DNA from: Candidatus Omnitrophota bacterium
Lineage (GTDB): Bacteria > Omnitrophota > Gorgyraeia > Tantalellales > Tantalellaceae
Length of the DNA stretch: 7,057 bases
Direction: 5' to 3'
Assembly: GCA_013204685.1 (NCBI GenBank)
Contig: JABMSC010000067.1
Coordinates: 1-7,057 of the forward strand
Below, one piece after another: positions 1 through 6,091 of the stretch (position 1 is the stretch's first letter; each line of letters starts with the position of its first letter). A program made the translations under genes and the position numbers. The notes under the pieces are model-generated. The model ran no database searches. It saw only the letters and a program-made list of their open reading frames with translations, and had not been told where the DNA came from.

Positions 1-2
1 AT

Positions 3-209
3 GTTAGATCATCTGCAGGTTCACCTGTGCCGGTGTCTTCTGGAAAAGAAAAAGCTAATATATGGGGAGTTGGACTGGGCACAAATATTGCTCTAATCAA
101 AAATCTTAGCCTAACTGGAAATTATAATTATAATGAGAAAACTTCGAGCAGGCATGGAAAAGGTTGGAGAGTACATAGCGCTGAAATAGGGACAAGATAC
201 ATTTTTTAA
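3..209 (+). CDS. C-terminal end of a probable outer-membrane beta-barrel protein (5' truncated)
   Basis: The reading frame is open from the left edge to the TAA at 207-209, giving 68 residues of a protein whose start lies outside the window. The visible part has three stretches with the alternating polar/hydrophobic pattern of beta-strands: around IWGVGLGTNIAL, LSLTGNYNYNEK and HSAEIGTRYIF. The last residue is Phe, as in the C-terminal strand recognised by the BAM machinery. Gly, Asn and Tyr are frequent, as is usual in barrels. The gene lies just upstream of a Wza-like export gene on the same strand, which suggests a porin-like partner for polysaccharide export. The internal GTG at 27 is in frame but is not the likely start, because the frame continues upstream without a stop. 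The exact family cannot be told from this fragment; a non-barrel beta-rich protein remains possible. Confidence 0.65.
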   Translation, partial: VRSSAGSPVPVSSGKEKANIWGVGLGTNIALIKNLSLTGNYNYNEKTSSRHGKGWRVHSAEIGTRYIF

Positions 210-232
210 TAGCTTTTTTCCATCATCTACGG

Positions 233-238
233 TATAAT
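233..238 (+). promoter_or_regulatory. Candidate -10 box (TATAAT)
   Basis: A perfect TATAAT lies 85 bp before the OPX gene start at 318, in the spacer after the beta-barrel stop codon. No good TTGACA-like -35 is present at 16-18 bp spacing (positions around 210-216 read TAGCTTT). It could drive the export operon from 318 on, or be chance in AT-rich DNA. Confidence 0.3.
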
Positions 239-257
239 ACACCTCGGATCAAAAGTG

Positions 258-299
258 AAGTTTTCTTTCCCGCCAGGGGTGAGGTCCATTTTAAAACTT
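258..299. repeat. Imperfect inverted repeat in the leader, REP-like
   Basis: AAGTTTT at 258-264 is matched by AAAACTT at 293-299, enclosing a GC-richer core (CCCGCCAGGGGTGAGGTCC, 270-288). ACCTC at 241-245 also pairs with GAGGT at 281-285. The core resembles, from memory, the GGGGTNAGGTC...ATTTTAAAA sequences seen near REP-associated (Y1_Tnp, RAYT) transposases in many environmental genomes. It is probably a decayed repeat or a leader hairpin and not coding sequence, although an open frame from GTG 255 crosses it. Confidence 0.4.
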
Positions 300-317
300 A
301 AAAGGTACATCAATAGT

Positions 318-953
318 ATGAATAAAATCGCCAAAATACTATCTTTTTTATCGTTAACTCTCGTGTGTCTTTTTTGTTCTTCAAACCACACATTTGCTAT
401 AGATAGCACTTATGTTATAAAGAGCGGAGATAAGCTGACCATAAGGGTTGCGGAACAGGAAACCCTTAGCGGCGCATACACCGTATATTCAGATGGAGTT
501 TTAGAATTTCCTCATATTCCTGACGGAATATGGGCTAAAGGATTGACATATGGTGAGCTTGCGGAAAAGATCAAAGAAAAGCTGGAAGAAGACCTGTTTT
601 ACCATGCTACGGTTAAGGTTACACCATATAGGAAGAGTGATGTAACGCAAAACAGTCAAAGCTTGAAAGGTGGCATTGTTTATGTGCATGGAATGGTGAA
701 TAGAACTGGCGTTGTTGAAATACCAAAAGGAGAGGTTCTTACTGCAAGCAAGGTTATCATCAGGTGTGGAGGATTCAAAGATTTTGCCAATAGAAGGGGC
801 ATCAAGCTTATTAGAAAATCTCCTGCAACCGGCAAAACCGAAACCATAGTGCTTAACATGATTAACATCATTCATAAAGGCAGGTTAGATGAAGATGTTC
901 CTGTTCAGGATGGAGATATGATAGTTGTTCCGGAGCAATTTTTTAACTTTTAA
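318..953 (+). CDS. Polysaccharide export protein, short Wza/OPX family (Poly_export + SLBB)
   Basis: This 211-residue secreted protein belongs to the outer-membrane polysaccharide export (OPX, Wza-like) family, which passes polymer from the periplasm across the outer membrane. Residues 1-27 look like a Sec signal peptide: MNKIAK, a hydrophobic core, then likely cleavage after HTFA. The Cys residues at 17 and 20 are preceded by Val and Phe, so a lipobox is poor and a lipoprotein is unlikely. A Poly_export domain covers about 28-104 (YVIKSGDKLTI start, YSDGVLEFP, then an alpha region LTYGELAEKIKEKL). One SLBB domain covers about 118-205 (VYVHGMVNRTGVVEI, GGF, VQDGDMIVVP). It is much shorter than E. 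coli Wza (about 380 residues) and ends right after SLBB, so the extra SLBB and the C-terminal helix that forms Wza's outer-membrane pore are missing. ATG 318 is chosen because it gives a clean signal peptide; the in-frame GTG 255 would add 21 residues translated from repeat-like DNA. AAAGG at 301-305 is a distant ribosome site. The wzc-like gene follows after 11 bp. Confidence 0.93.
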   Translation: MNKIAKILSFLSLTLVCLFCSSNHTFAIDSTYVIKSGDKLTIRVAEQETLSGAYTVYSDGVLEFPHIPDGIWAKGLTYGELAEKIKEKLEEDLFYHATVKVTPYRKSDVTQNSQSLKGGIVYVHGMVNRTGVVEIPKGEVLTASKVIIRCGGFKDFANRRGIKLIRKSPATGKTETIVLNMINIIHKGRLDEDVPVQDGDMIVVPEQFFNF

Positions 954-964
954 TCAGTGATAAT

Positions 965-3214
965 ATGGAAAACAAACAAATCGAAAATATTAGAGTTGAT
1001 GCACTAGATATACAGAGCTATATCTCTATCCTCCTTAAGAGAAAATGGATATTTCTGGCATGTTTTATAATGTCCTTGATCTTAGGTCTAACGTATTTGC
1101 AAGCAAAACCATCTATTTACAGGACGATAGCAGTGCTTGATGTTGGCAGTGGGTATAATATGCCGGTTGATTCGTATCAGGAAACCCGGTATCACCACCT
1201 TTTCATGGCAACCCAAACAGAATTAATGGAAGGGCACACTTTAGCTAAGATGGTTTCACAGAACTTGGGTGATTGGGAGAACAAAGTGCCTGAGAAGTAT
1301 TTGGAACCTGAGATTATTGTATCCGTTGTGCGCGGAACGAGCATGATAGATATTTGGGTTGAGAGTCCTTATAGAGAATTCACAAAGGCATATTCGGAAA
1401 TTCTTCTAAGGGAATTTGTAAAAATGAAGAGAGAGCGAAGAGAACAGAGTTCGGTTACAGCCGTGGTGAGTTTAACAAAAGAGATTGATCGGTTAAGCAA
1501 TAAGATAAGCGGAGCTCAAGCCACGCTGCAAAAATATAGGGAGGAAAACGAGGATCTTATAGTCGAAGAGTACGGCCAGTATTCACCCCGGCAGCTTGTA
1601 AGCTTATCTGCCGAACTTTCTGAGTTAGAGTCGGACAAAATGTTGATTGGAGAGCAAATAAAAGCTCTTAAAGAAAGTGATGATCCTTCTTTCTGGATTT
1701 CTGTGATCGATGAAATACAGAAAAGTGCCGTTACTCCTGCCTTGCAGAAAGATGGTCAAACTGCGGGAGGGGACCAAGCGTTGACCAGCGACAATCCTGG
1801 AGAAGCACAACAAAGCGGCAATGTTGGACAGTTGCCTTTTGTTTTTGTTCTTGAGAAAGGTCAGGGCAAAAGGTGGGAAGAGCTAAAAGATCAGTATAAG
1901 AAATTAGCGTCAAAATTCGCGCGCATTTCACAGGTCTACAGGCCTACGCATCCTGACAGAATAAAGATGGAGGATGACATAGAAACTGTTAGAAGGGAGA
2001 TGAAAGCGGAATTGGCTTCATTGCTCGAGATATTCAATGCTCAGTACAAAACTATTCAGCTTGAGGAAGGATCTCTTGAGAATAGCATAAAAAAACGAAA
2101 AGAAGCGACCTTGAAGTTTTCATCTAAGATAGCAAAATTAGAAAGTTTAAAAGAAGAAGTTGAGCGATCACAGTTATTATATGGTGTTTTGATCAAGCGA
2201 ATTGATGAGATAGAGATAAGCGCGGACGTTGGCTTGGAAACTGTTTTTGTCATCGAGAAGCCCCGCACTTTAGTGGATCCGGTAGCGCCCAAAAAGATGA
2301 AGATAATCCTGCTTGCAATAGTATTCGGTGCTGGGCTAGGATGCAGCGTGGTCTTTTTTCTTGATTATCTCGATGATTCCATTAGTTCTGTTGATGATTT
2401 GAAAGAATATGTGGGTATAAATGCCTTGGGCGTCGTGCATTCTGTTGATTGGAACCAGCAGGACTTGACGAGCCACAATGTGACGGTTCATGTTGATGGA
2501 GAAAGCGTCGAAGCCTATCGTTCCATTCGCACTAACATAATATTGTCATCTCCTGAGCAGGACCTAAGGTCAATTTTAGTTACCAGTGCTCTGCCGTCAG
2601 AGGGAAAGACAACGGTATCAGTTAATACAGCTATTGTTTTGGCTCAGAGCGGACTCAGGGTACTAATAATAGATGGAGATTTGAGACGGCCAACTATACA
2701 TAAGATGTTTGGGCGCACTAATACTAAAGGAGTAACTTCCATTCTTATTGGTGAGGAAAATTTTGAAAATTGCGTTCAGCCCACGACAGTAGAAGGTCTT
2801 GATTTTCTACCGGCTGGAGCGACTATGCCAGACCCGCCAAAACTGTTGCATAAAAATGAAATGAGGGAATTGGTCGAGCATGTTTCAGGGAACTATGACA
2901 AGGTTATAATAGACAGCGCGCCCGTTCTTACTGTTACGGATAGTGTTATATTGAGTGATTGGGCGGATGGTATAATATTAGTAATACAGGGTCTCAGGAC
3001 ATCACGCAGGGCCATAGTGCAGGCTAAAGAGACTTTATTGGACAAGTCATCCAAAATAATTGGTGCTGTTGTAAACAATCTCCCGATGGAGCAGGGCGGG
3101 CAATATTATTATGGGTACAAGTATAACTATGGATACAAGTATGGATCTGAACACCAAAAGAGATCTGACAAAAAGAAAGCCCGCGAACAGGAAAAAGAAG
3201 AGGTAATAATCTAG
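965..3214 (+). CDS. wzc: Wzc-like polysaccharide co-polymerase fused to BY-family tyrosine autokinase
   Basis: This 749-residue inner-membrane protein sets chain length and gates export, and autophosphorylates on C-terminal tyrosines. It has an N-terminal Wzz domain with TM1 at about 28-46, and a long periplasmic coiled coil at about 150-430 containing YRPTHP (325-330), a hallmark of the Wzc/GNVR region. A Pro-containing stretch (DPVAP) precedes TM2 at about 447-466. The cytoplasmic BY-kinase domain carries the oligomerisation motif ExxRxxR (EAYRSIR, 516-522), Walker A (SALPSEGKTT, Lys548), Walker A' (VLIIDGDLRRP, Asp570 and Asp572) and Walker B (VIIDSAPV, Asp650). The tail at 714-726 holds eight tyrosines in 13 residues, followed by a charged Lys/Glu-rich end. 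All key residues are present, so it should be active. Kinase and co-polymerase are in one chain, as in proteobacterial Wzc, not split as in Firmicutes. It begins 11 bp after the OPX stop with no clear Shine-Dalgarno, which suggests translational coupling. A Gly/Gln/Asp-rich linker interrupts the coiled coil at about 257-291. Confidence 0.96.
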   Translation: MENKQIENIRVDALDIQSYISILLKRKWIFLACFIMSLILGLTYLQAKPSIYRTIAVLDVGSGYNMPVDSYQETRYHHLFMATQTELMEGHTLAKMVSQNLGDWENKVPEKYLEPEIIVSVVRGTSMIDIWVESPYREFTKAYSEILLREFVKMKRERREQSSVTAVVSLTKEIDRLSNKISGAQATLQKYREENEDLIVEEYGQYSPRQLVSLSAELSELESDKMLIGEQIKALKESDDPSFWISVIDEIQKSAVTPALQKDGQTAGGDQALTSDNPGEAQQSGNVGQLPFVFVLEKGQGKRWEELKDQYKKLASKFARISQVYRPTHPDRIKMEDDIETVRREMKAELASLLEIFNAQYKTIQLEEGSLENSIKKRKEATLKFSSKIAKLESLKEEVERSQLLYGVLIKRIDEIEISADVGLETVFVIEKPRTLVDPVAPKKMKIILLAIVFGAGLGCSVVFFLDYLDDSISSVDDLKEYVGINALGVVHSVDWNQQDLTSHNVTVHVDGESVEAYRSIRTNIILSSPEQDLRSILVTSALPSEGKTTVSVNTAIVLAQSGLRVLIIDGDLRRPTIHKMFGRTNTKGVTSILIGEENFENCVQPTTVEGLDFLPAGATMPDPPKLLHKNEMRELVEHVSGNYDKVIIDSAPVLTVTDSVILSDWADGIILVIQGLRTSRRAIVQAKETLLDKSSKIIGAVVNNLPMEQGGQYYYGYKYNYGYKYGSEHQKRSDKKKAREQEKEEVII
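3110..3142 (+). repeat. In-frame tandem duplication in the tyrosine tail of the kinase
   Basis: TATGGGTACAAGTAT (3110-3124) recurs 18 bp later as TATGGATACAAGTAT (3128-3142), with one mismatch. The period is six codons and encodes YGYKYN followed by YGYKYG (residues 716-727). The duplication preserves the frame and doubles a block of phosphorylatable tyrosines. Confidence 0.8.
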
Positions 3215-3250
3215 TTTTCTTAGCACGTAAGAGAATTTAGAATTTATAAT

Positions 3251-3256
3251 AGAGGA
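3251..3256 (+). promoter_or_regulatory. Ribosome binding site for the ligase/polymerase gene
   Basis: AGAGGA lies 9 bp before ATG 3266, a workable Shine-Dalgarno spacing, and supports that start. The same AGAGGA recurs at 3261-3266, overlapping the start codon, as part of a 10-bp direct repeat (AGAGGATTTT/AGAGGATGAA); that second copy is too close to act as the site. Confidence 0.6.
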
Positions 3257-3265
3257 TTTTAGAGG

Positions 3266-5929
3266 ATGAATTTTGAAAGCAGAGAACTTCGTGGGGTCGT
3301 AAGTGCCTTGCGAAGTTTTTTTTATGGCATTATTGGAAAGTCCGTCCTTGGTAAAAACGCTGATCCAAATTCCAGAAAAATAAAATATTTAATTCTTTTT
3401 CTCGTAATCATTACGCCTGTTATTGCAGCGACTGAATATGCTTGGGGGCAAAGCCTCATTATTCTCACCGGAAGTTTAATCGTATTTTTACTCTTCCGAT
3501 TTTTTTTAAAGGACGGAAGGGCAGAAGTTCTCAACACACTTTTAAATCCGCTTATATTTATTTTCTTTTTACTGGGCATTTTCACTGTAATACCTTTGCC
3601 AAAATTCTTACTGAAGCTTATCAGCCCGGGAACATTCCATCTTTACAAAGAATACCTCCCCTCATATGTGTCCAGCTCCTGGATCTTTCCGCTGATGTCA
3701 TTGAGTTTATACTCGTACAAAACATTGTTAAGTATGTCTATTTTGGTCACATATGCTGCTGTTTTCTTCTGTCTGATCAATAAATTTGACAGTTTTAAGA
3801 TAAGAATGCGTTTGGCAAATTTGATTATTATATTGGGAACATTTATATCGTGCTGGGGAATATTAAACATGCATATCCAGAACGATAAATTATTCTGGAT
3901 GAATGACATAGTCTCGGGCATACCTACCGGACCATTTATAAACACCATACATTTCGGTCATTTTATGGCGCTATGCATCCCCCTAACATTGGGCATGTGG
4001 ATGGGGAAGATAGATTTTGGGATGGATCGCAATGTATTTGTTAAAACCAATGAATATAGGCGTGTGATAACCGGTTTTATGAAGGATTTAGTTTTATATC
4101 TTTTGCCGGCCATTACAATGATGGTCGGTCTTTTTAAATCGCTTTCACGTGGCGCGGTTGTTTCCTTTAGTTTTTCCATGTTAGTTTTCACAGGGGTACT
4201 ACTGTACAAATCAAAAACTCGTCTGAAAGCTATATTATTATTGGGGGTGCTGTTGTGCGGTGTAGTTTTGGCCCTTAGCCTGGACAATGGCGACGTTCTT
4301 ACAAGACTTCAAACATTAAAGAGTCCCGCTACCACTGATAGCGCTCAGACCAGAGTAACCGTCTGGAAGGATGACATTAATGTTTTTAAAGATTTTCCGG
4401 TATTTGGCACAGGGCTGAACACTTTTCAGACTATATTTCCAAAGTATAAAACTATTTTTGGATCGGGGAAAATGTTCTTCACCCATGCAGAGAACGATTA
4501 TATAGAAACGTTATCTGAAGTCGGCATGTCAGGGTGTATTTTTCTAATATTGATAATAGTTGTTTTCGTAAGAAACGTTCGAGTTGGATTCAAGCTGACT
4601 AACGATACTTTTAAAATATGTCTCCTGGCTGGTGGCATTTCGTCGATTTCTGCAGCCGCAGTCAGCGGTTTAACGGATTTTATCTTTCATATTCCGGCTA
4701 TCAGTTTAATTTTTATAGTTATTTGCTTTATTGTATGGCCGCAGGTCGGGAAAAGCGGGAAGCTGACAGTTTTGAGCTATAAGGACAACAGGAAAGGATT
4801 CATAGCTACAATGCTTGCATTGCTTGTTCTCTTTCTCTTTTTATTGATATTTTCCATTAGAGTACTTGCGGGTCAGATATATTTTTGTAAATTTGTTCAT
4901 GCACCTGACAATTTCACATTAAAAAGTAACTACATAAAAAAAGCGGCGGTTATTGACAGTAAGAACGCTGATTATCGTTATAAATATGGCGAAGCATGCT
5001 TTAAGGAGGCGAAGGGCCTAAAGAAAAGAGATAAGGGCAGGTCAACAGAGCTGGCAAGAAAGGCAAAGACGAACTTTGATAAAGCGATCAACCTGGATCC
5101 TGTCAACTGGCGGTATTATTTTGCCAGGGGAGCATCAGAGGTTTTTCTTACAAGTGCCGGGGCCAGGGAGTTCACATCGGCTGATGTGCGAGAATCGTTC
5201 AACAAGACCTTGGAATTAAACCCCACAGAATATGCGGTATATGAGGATATGGGTGAATTTTATCTTTATGTGCAGCCCGCCCGAGCGTTTGAATACTATA
5301 AACGGTTAGCAGAACTCAGGCCATGGTATTTTGGTGCAGTGTTAAATATTGCCTGGGGGATATCTGACAGTCCAAATTTTGTCAGGGAAGTTGTACCGGA
5401 TGACCCGGAGTTTCTTTTGAAGTATGCGGATTTCCTGGAATCTAAGGGGCTCGAGTCTGATGCTGATGTGGTTTATGCAGAAGTTGTTGGCCTGATATTA
5501 CTGGGGAAGATCAGCGCTAAGGACAGGATATCAGTCATTGATAAGCTTATTAGTAAAAACAAGTTTAAGGATGCAGCAGAATGCTTAATTATTACAATAG
5601 AGGGAACAGGGTATTTTAAGAAGAAAAAAAGCAGTTTTATTATGCCGGTTTTGTCAATGAACGACTTGCTTGAAAAATCCGAAACCATCAATGAATCCTT
5701 GGCGGATTCCATGGATCCTGACTCTGATGTTTTATATGAACTTGCCGTTTTTTATTATCAACTGGGTGATCATAAGAAGTCACAAGAGCATTTTAAGAAA
5801 CTTATCAAAATACATACCAATGAGGCGGAGATAGAGTATAAATATGCATTAGTTCTGCATCAAGATGGTAAATATAAAGAGGCATGTGTAGAATTTAGAA
5901 AGGTTTATGATACAATAAAGGATAGGTAA
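3266..5929 (+). CDS. O-antigen ligase/polymerase family (Wzy/WaaL-like) membrane protein with C-terminal TPR domain
   Basis: This 887-residue protein has two parts. Residues 39-535 hold about 12-13 membrane segments (about 39-57, 64-83, 91-112, 152-171, 183-202, 229-247, 273-290, 297-313, 321-338, 424-440, 449-468, 472-491, 512-535). The large loop at about 340-423 has the Wzy_C/ligase signature: SRGA (294-297) before it, TRVTVW (362-367), FPVFGTGLNTF (377-387) and HAENDYIETLSEVG (407-420), with His407 the likely functional residue. Such proteins transfer polyprenyl-pyrophosphate-linked glycan, either polymerising repeat units (Wzy) or ligating glycan to an acceptor (WaaL, or O-oligosaccharyltransferase); sequence alone does not separate these. 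Residues about 546-887 form TPR-like helix pairs, for example NFDKAINLDPVNWRYYFARG, SFNKTLELNP, FEYYKRLAELRP and SQEHFKKLIKIH. Basic loops at 435-450 and 492-511 place those segments in the cytoplasm, so the TPR tail is predicted periplasmic. The gene starts 51 bp after the wzc-like stop and is probably in the same operon. Confidence 0.88.
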   Translation: MNFESRELRGVVSALRSFFYGIIGKSVLGKNADPNSRKIKYLILFLVIITPVIAATEYAWGQSLIILTGSLIVFLLFRFFLKDGRAEVLNTLLNPLIFIFFLLGIFTVIPLPKFLLKLISPGTFHLYKEYLPSYVSSSWIFPLMSLSLYSYKTLLSMSILVTYAAVFFCLINKFDSFKIRMRLANLIIILGTFISCWGILNMHIQNDKLFWMNDIVSGIPTGPFINTIHFGHFMALCIPLTLGMWMGKIDFGMDRNVFVKTNEYRRVITGFMKDLVLYLLPAITMMVGLFKSLSRGAVVSFSFSMLVFTGVLLYKSKTRLKAILLLGVLLCGVVLALSLDNGDVLTRLQTLKSPATTDSAQTRVTVWKDDINVFKDFPVFGTGLNTFQTIFPKYKTIFGSGKMFFTHAENDYIETLSEVGMSGCIFLILIIVVFVRNVRVGFKLTNDTFKICLLAGGISSISAAAVSGLTDFIFHIPAISLIFIVICFIVWPQVGKSGKLTVLSYKDNRKGFIATMLALLVLFLFLLIFSIRVLAGQIYFCKFVHAPDNFTLKSNYIKKAAVIDSKNADYRYKYGEACFKEAKGLKKRDKGRSTELARKAKTNFDKAINLDPVNWRYYFARGASEVFLTSAGAREFTSADVRESFNKTLELNPTEYAVYEDMGEFYLYVQPARAFEYYKRLAELRPWYFGAVLNIAWGISDSPNFVREVVPDDPEFLLKYADFLESKGLESDADVVYAEVVGLILLGKISAKDRISVIDKLISKNKFKDAAECLIITIEGTGYFKKKKSSFIMPVLSMNDLLEKSETINESLADSMDPDSDVLYELAVFYYQLGDHKKSQEHFKKLIKIHTNEAEIEYKYALVLHQDGKYKEACVEFRKVYDTIKDR

Positions 5930-5944
5930 TAAAATTATTTATAT

Positions 5945-5959
5945 AGATTCACACAGATT
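5945..5959 (-). repeat. ATCTGTGTG repeat, copy 1 (minus orientation)
   Basis: On the minus strand this reads AATCTGTGTGAATCT. It matches copy 3 (6015-6029) at 14 of 15 positions and copy 4 (6052-6066) at 13 of 15, both in the opposite orientation. Confidence 0.75.
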
Positions 5960-5981
5960 CAGGGTTAATCAACTTCGCGTT

Positions 5982-5996
5982 GGATATACACAGATA
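5982..5996 (-). repeat. ATCTGTGTG repeat, copy 2 (minus orientation)
   Basis: On the minus strand this reads TATCTGTGTATATCC, the most divergent copy. It matches copy 4 at 12 of 15 positions and keeps the ATCTGTGT core. Confidence 0.65.
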
Positions 5997-6014
5997 TGTG
6001 CATATTATCTCTTC

Positions 6015-6029
6015 AATCTGTGTGCATCT
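6015..6029 (+). repeat. ATCTGTGTG repeat, copy 3 (plus orientation)
   Basis: It reads AATCTGTGTGCATCT and is the near-perfect inverted partner of copy 1, so the two could pair around a 55-base loop that contains copy 2. Confidence 0.75.
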
Positions 6030-6051
6030 TTAAAACTGTTATTTTACTATC

Positions 6052-6066
6052 GATCTGTGTGTATCT
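6052..6066 (+). repeat. ATCTGTGTG repeat, copy 4 (plus orientation)
   Basis: It reads GATCTGTGTGTATCT and is followed by TGCGCAC. It lies 25 bp before the start codon at 6092 and just upstream of the ribosome site, so pairing with copy 2 or copy 1 could affect translation or mRNA stability of the sugar transferase gene (inference). Confidence 0.75.
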
Positions 6067-6075
6067 GCGCACAAA

Positions 6076-6081
6076 AAAGGA
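6076..6081 (+). promoter_or_regulatory. Ribosome binding site for the sugar transferase gene
   Basis: AAAGGA lies 10 bp before ATG 6092 and supports that start. The protein then begins MFISTRRRIYG, a short basic segment before the first membrane helix, which fits this family. Confidence 0.6.
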
Positions 6082-6091
6082 TCTAAACAAG

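Larger units (their letters stand above)
5930..6091. other. Intergenic spacer with a repeat cluster, no gene seen
   Basis: This 162-bp spacer separates the ligase/polymerase gene from the sugar transferase. It is AT-rich and holds four copies of a 15-bp motif (listed separately). I see no convincing intrinsic terminator (no GC stem followed by a T run) and no good promoter pair. Inverted copies could form a long imperfect hairpin in RNA. AAAGGA at 6076-6081, 10 bp before ATG 6092, is a plausible ribosome site for the next gene. Confidence 0.7.

Noticed and set aside
255..317. GTG-initiated N-terminal extension of the OPX protein (21 residues)
   Set aside because: It would bury the signal peptide behind a basic segment translated from repeat-like DNA; ATG 318 gives a textbook signal peptide.
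366..377. Lipobox cysteine (Cys17 or Cys20) making the OPX protein a lipoprotein
   Set aside because: The residue before each Cys is Val or Phe, not Gly, Ala or Ser; cleavage after HTFA by signal peptidase I fits better.
501..875. Antisense open frame of 124 residues over the OPX gene
   Set aside because: It lies wholly inside a well-supported gene, has no recognisable domain and no ribosome site of note; a shadow frame.
3245..3250. TATAAT before the ligase/polymerase gene as an internal promoter
   Set aside because: The expected -35 position (3222-3227, AGCACG) does not resemble TTGACA, and such boxes are frequent by chance in AT-rich spacers.
3442..3783. Plus-strand 113-residue frame overlapping the ligase/polymerase gene
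   Set aside because: It is another frame of the same DNA, with irregular composition and no domain, while the long frame carries membrane segments and ligase motifs.
3643..4287. Two antisense open frames of about 100 residues over the ligase/polymerase gene
   Set aside because: The + strand membrane protein explains the sequence; the antisense products show no coherent domain.
5930..6000. Rho-independent terminator after the ligase/polymerase gene
   Set aside because: No GC-rich stem followed by a T run is present on the + strand.
5945..6066. Repeat cluster as a CRISPR array
   Set aside because: Copies are only 15 bp, diverged and in both orientations, with uneven spacers and no cas genes nearby.
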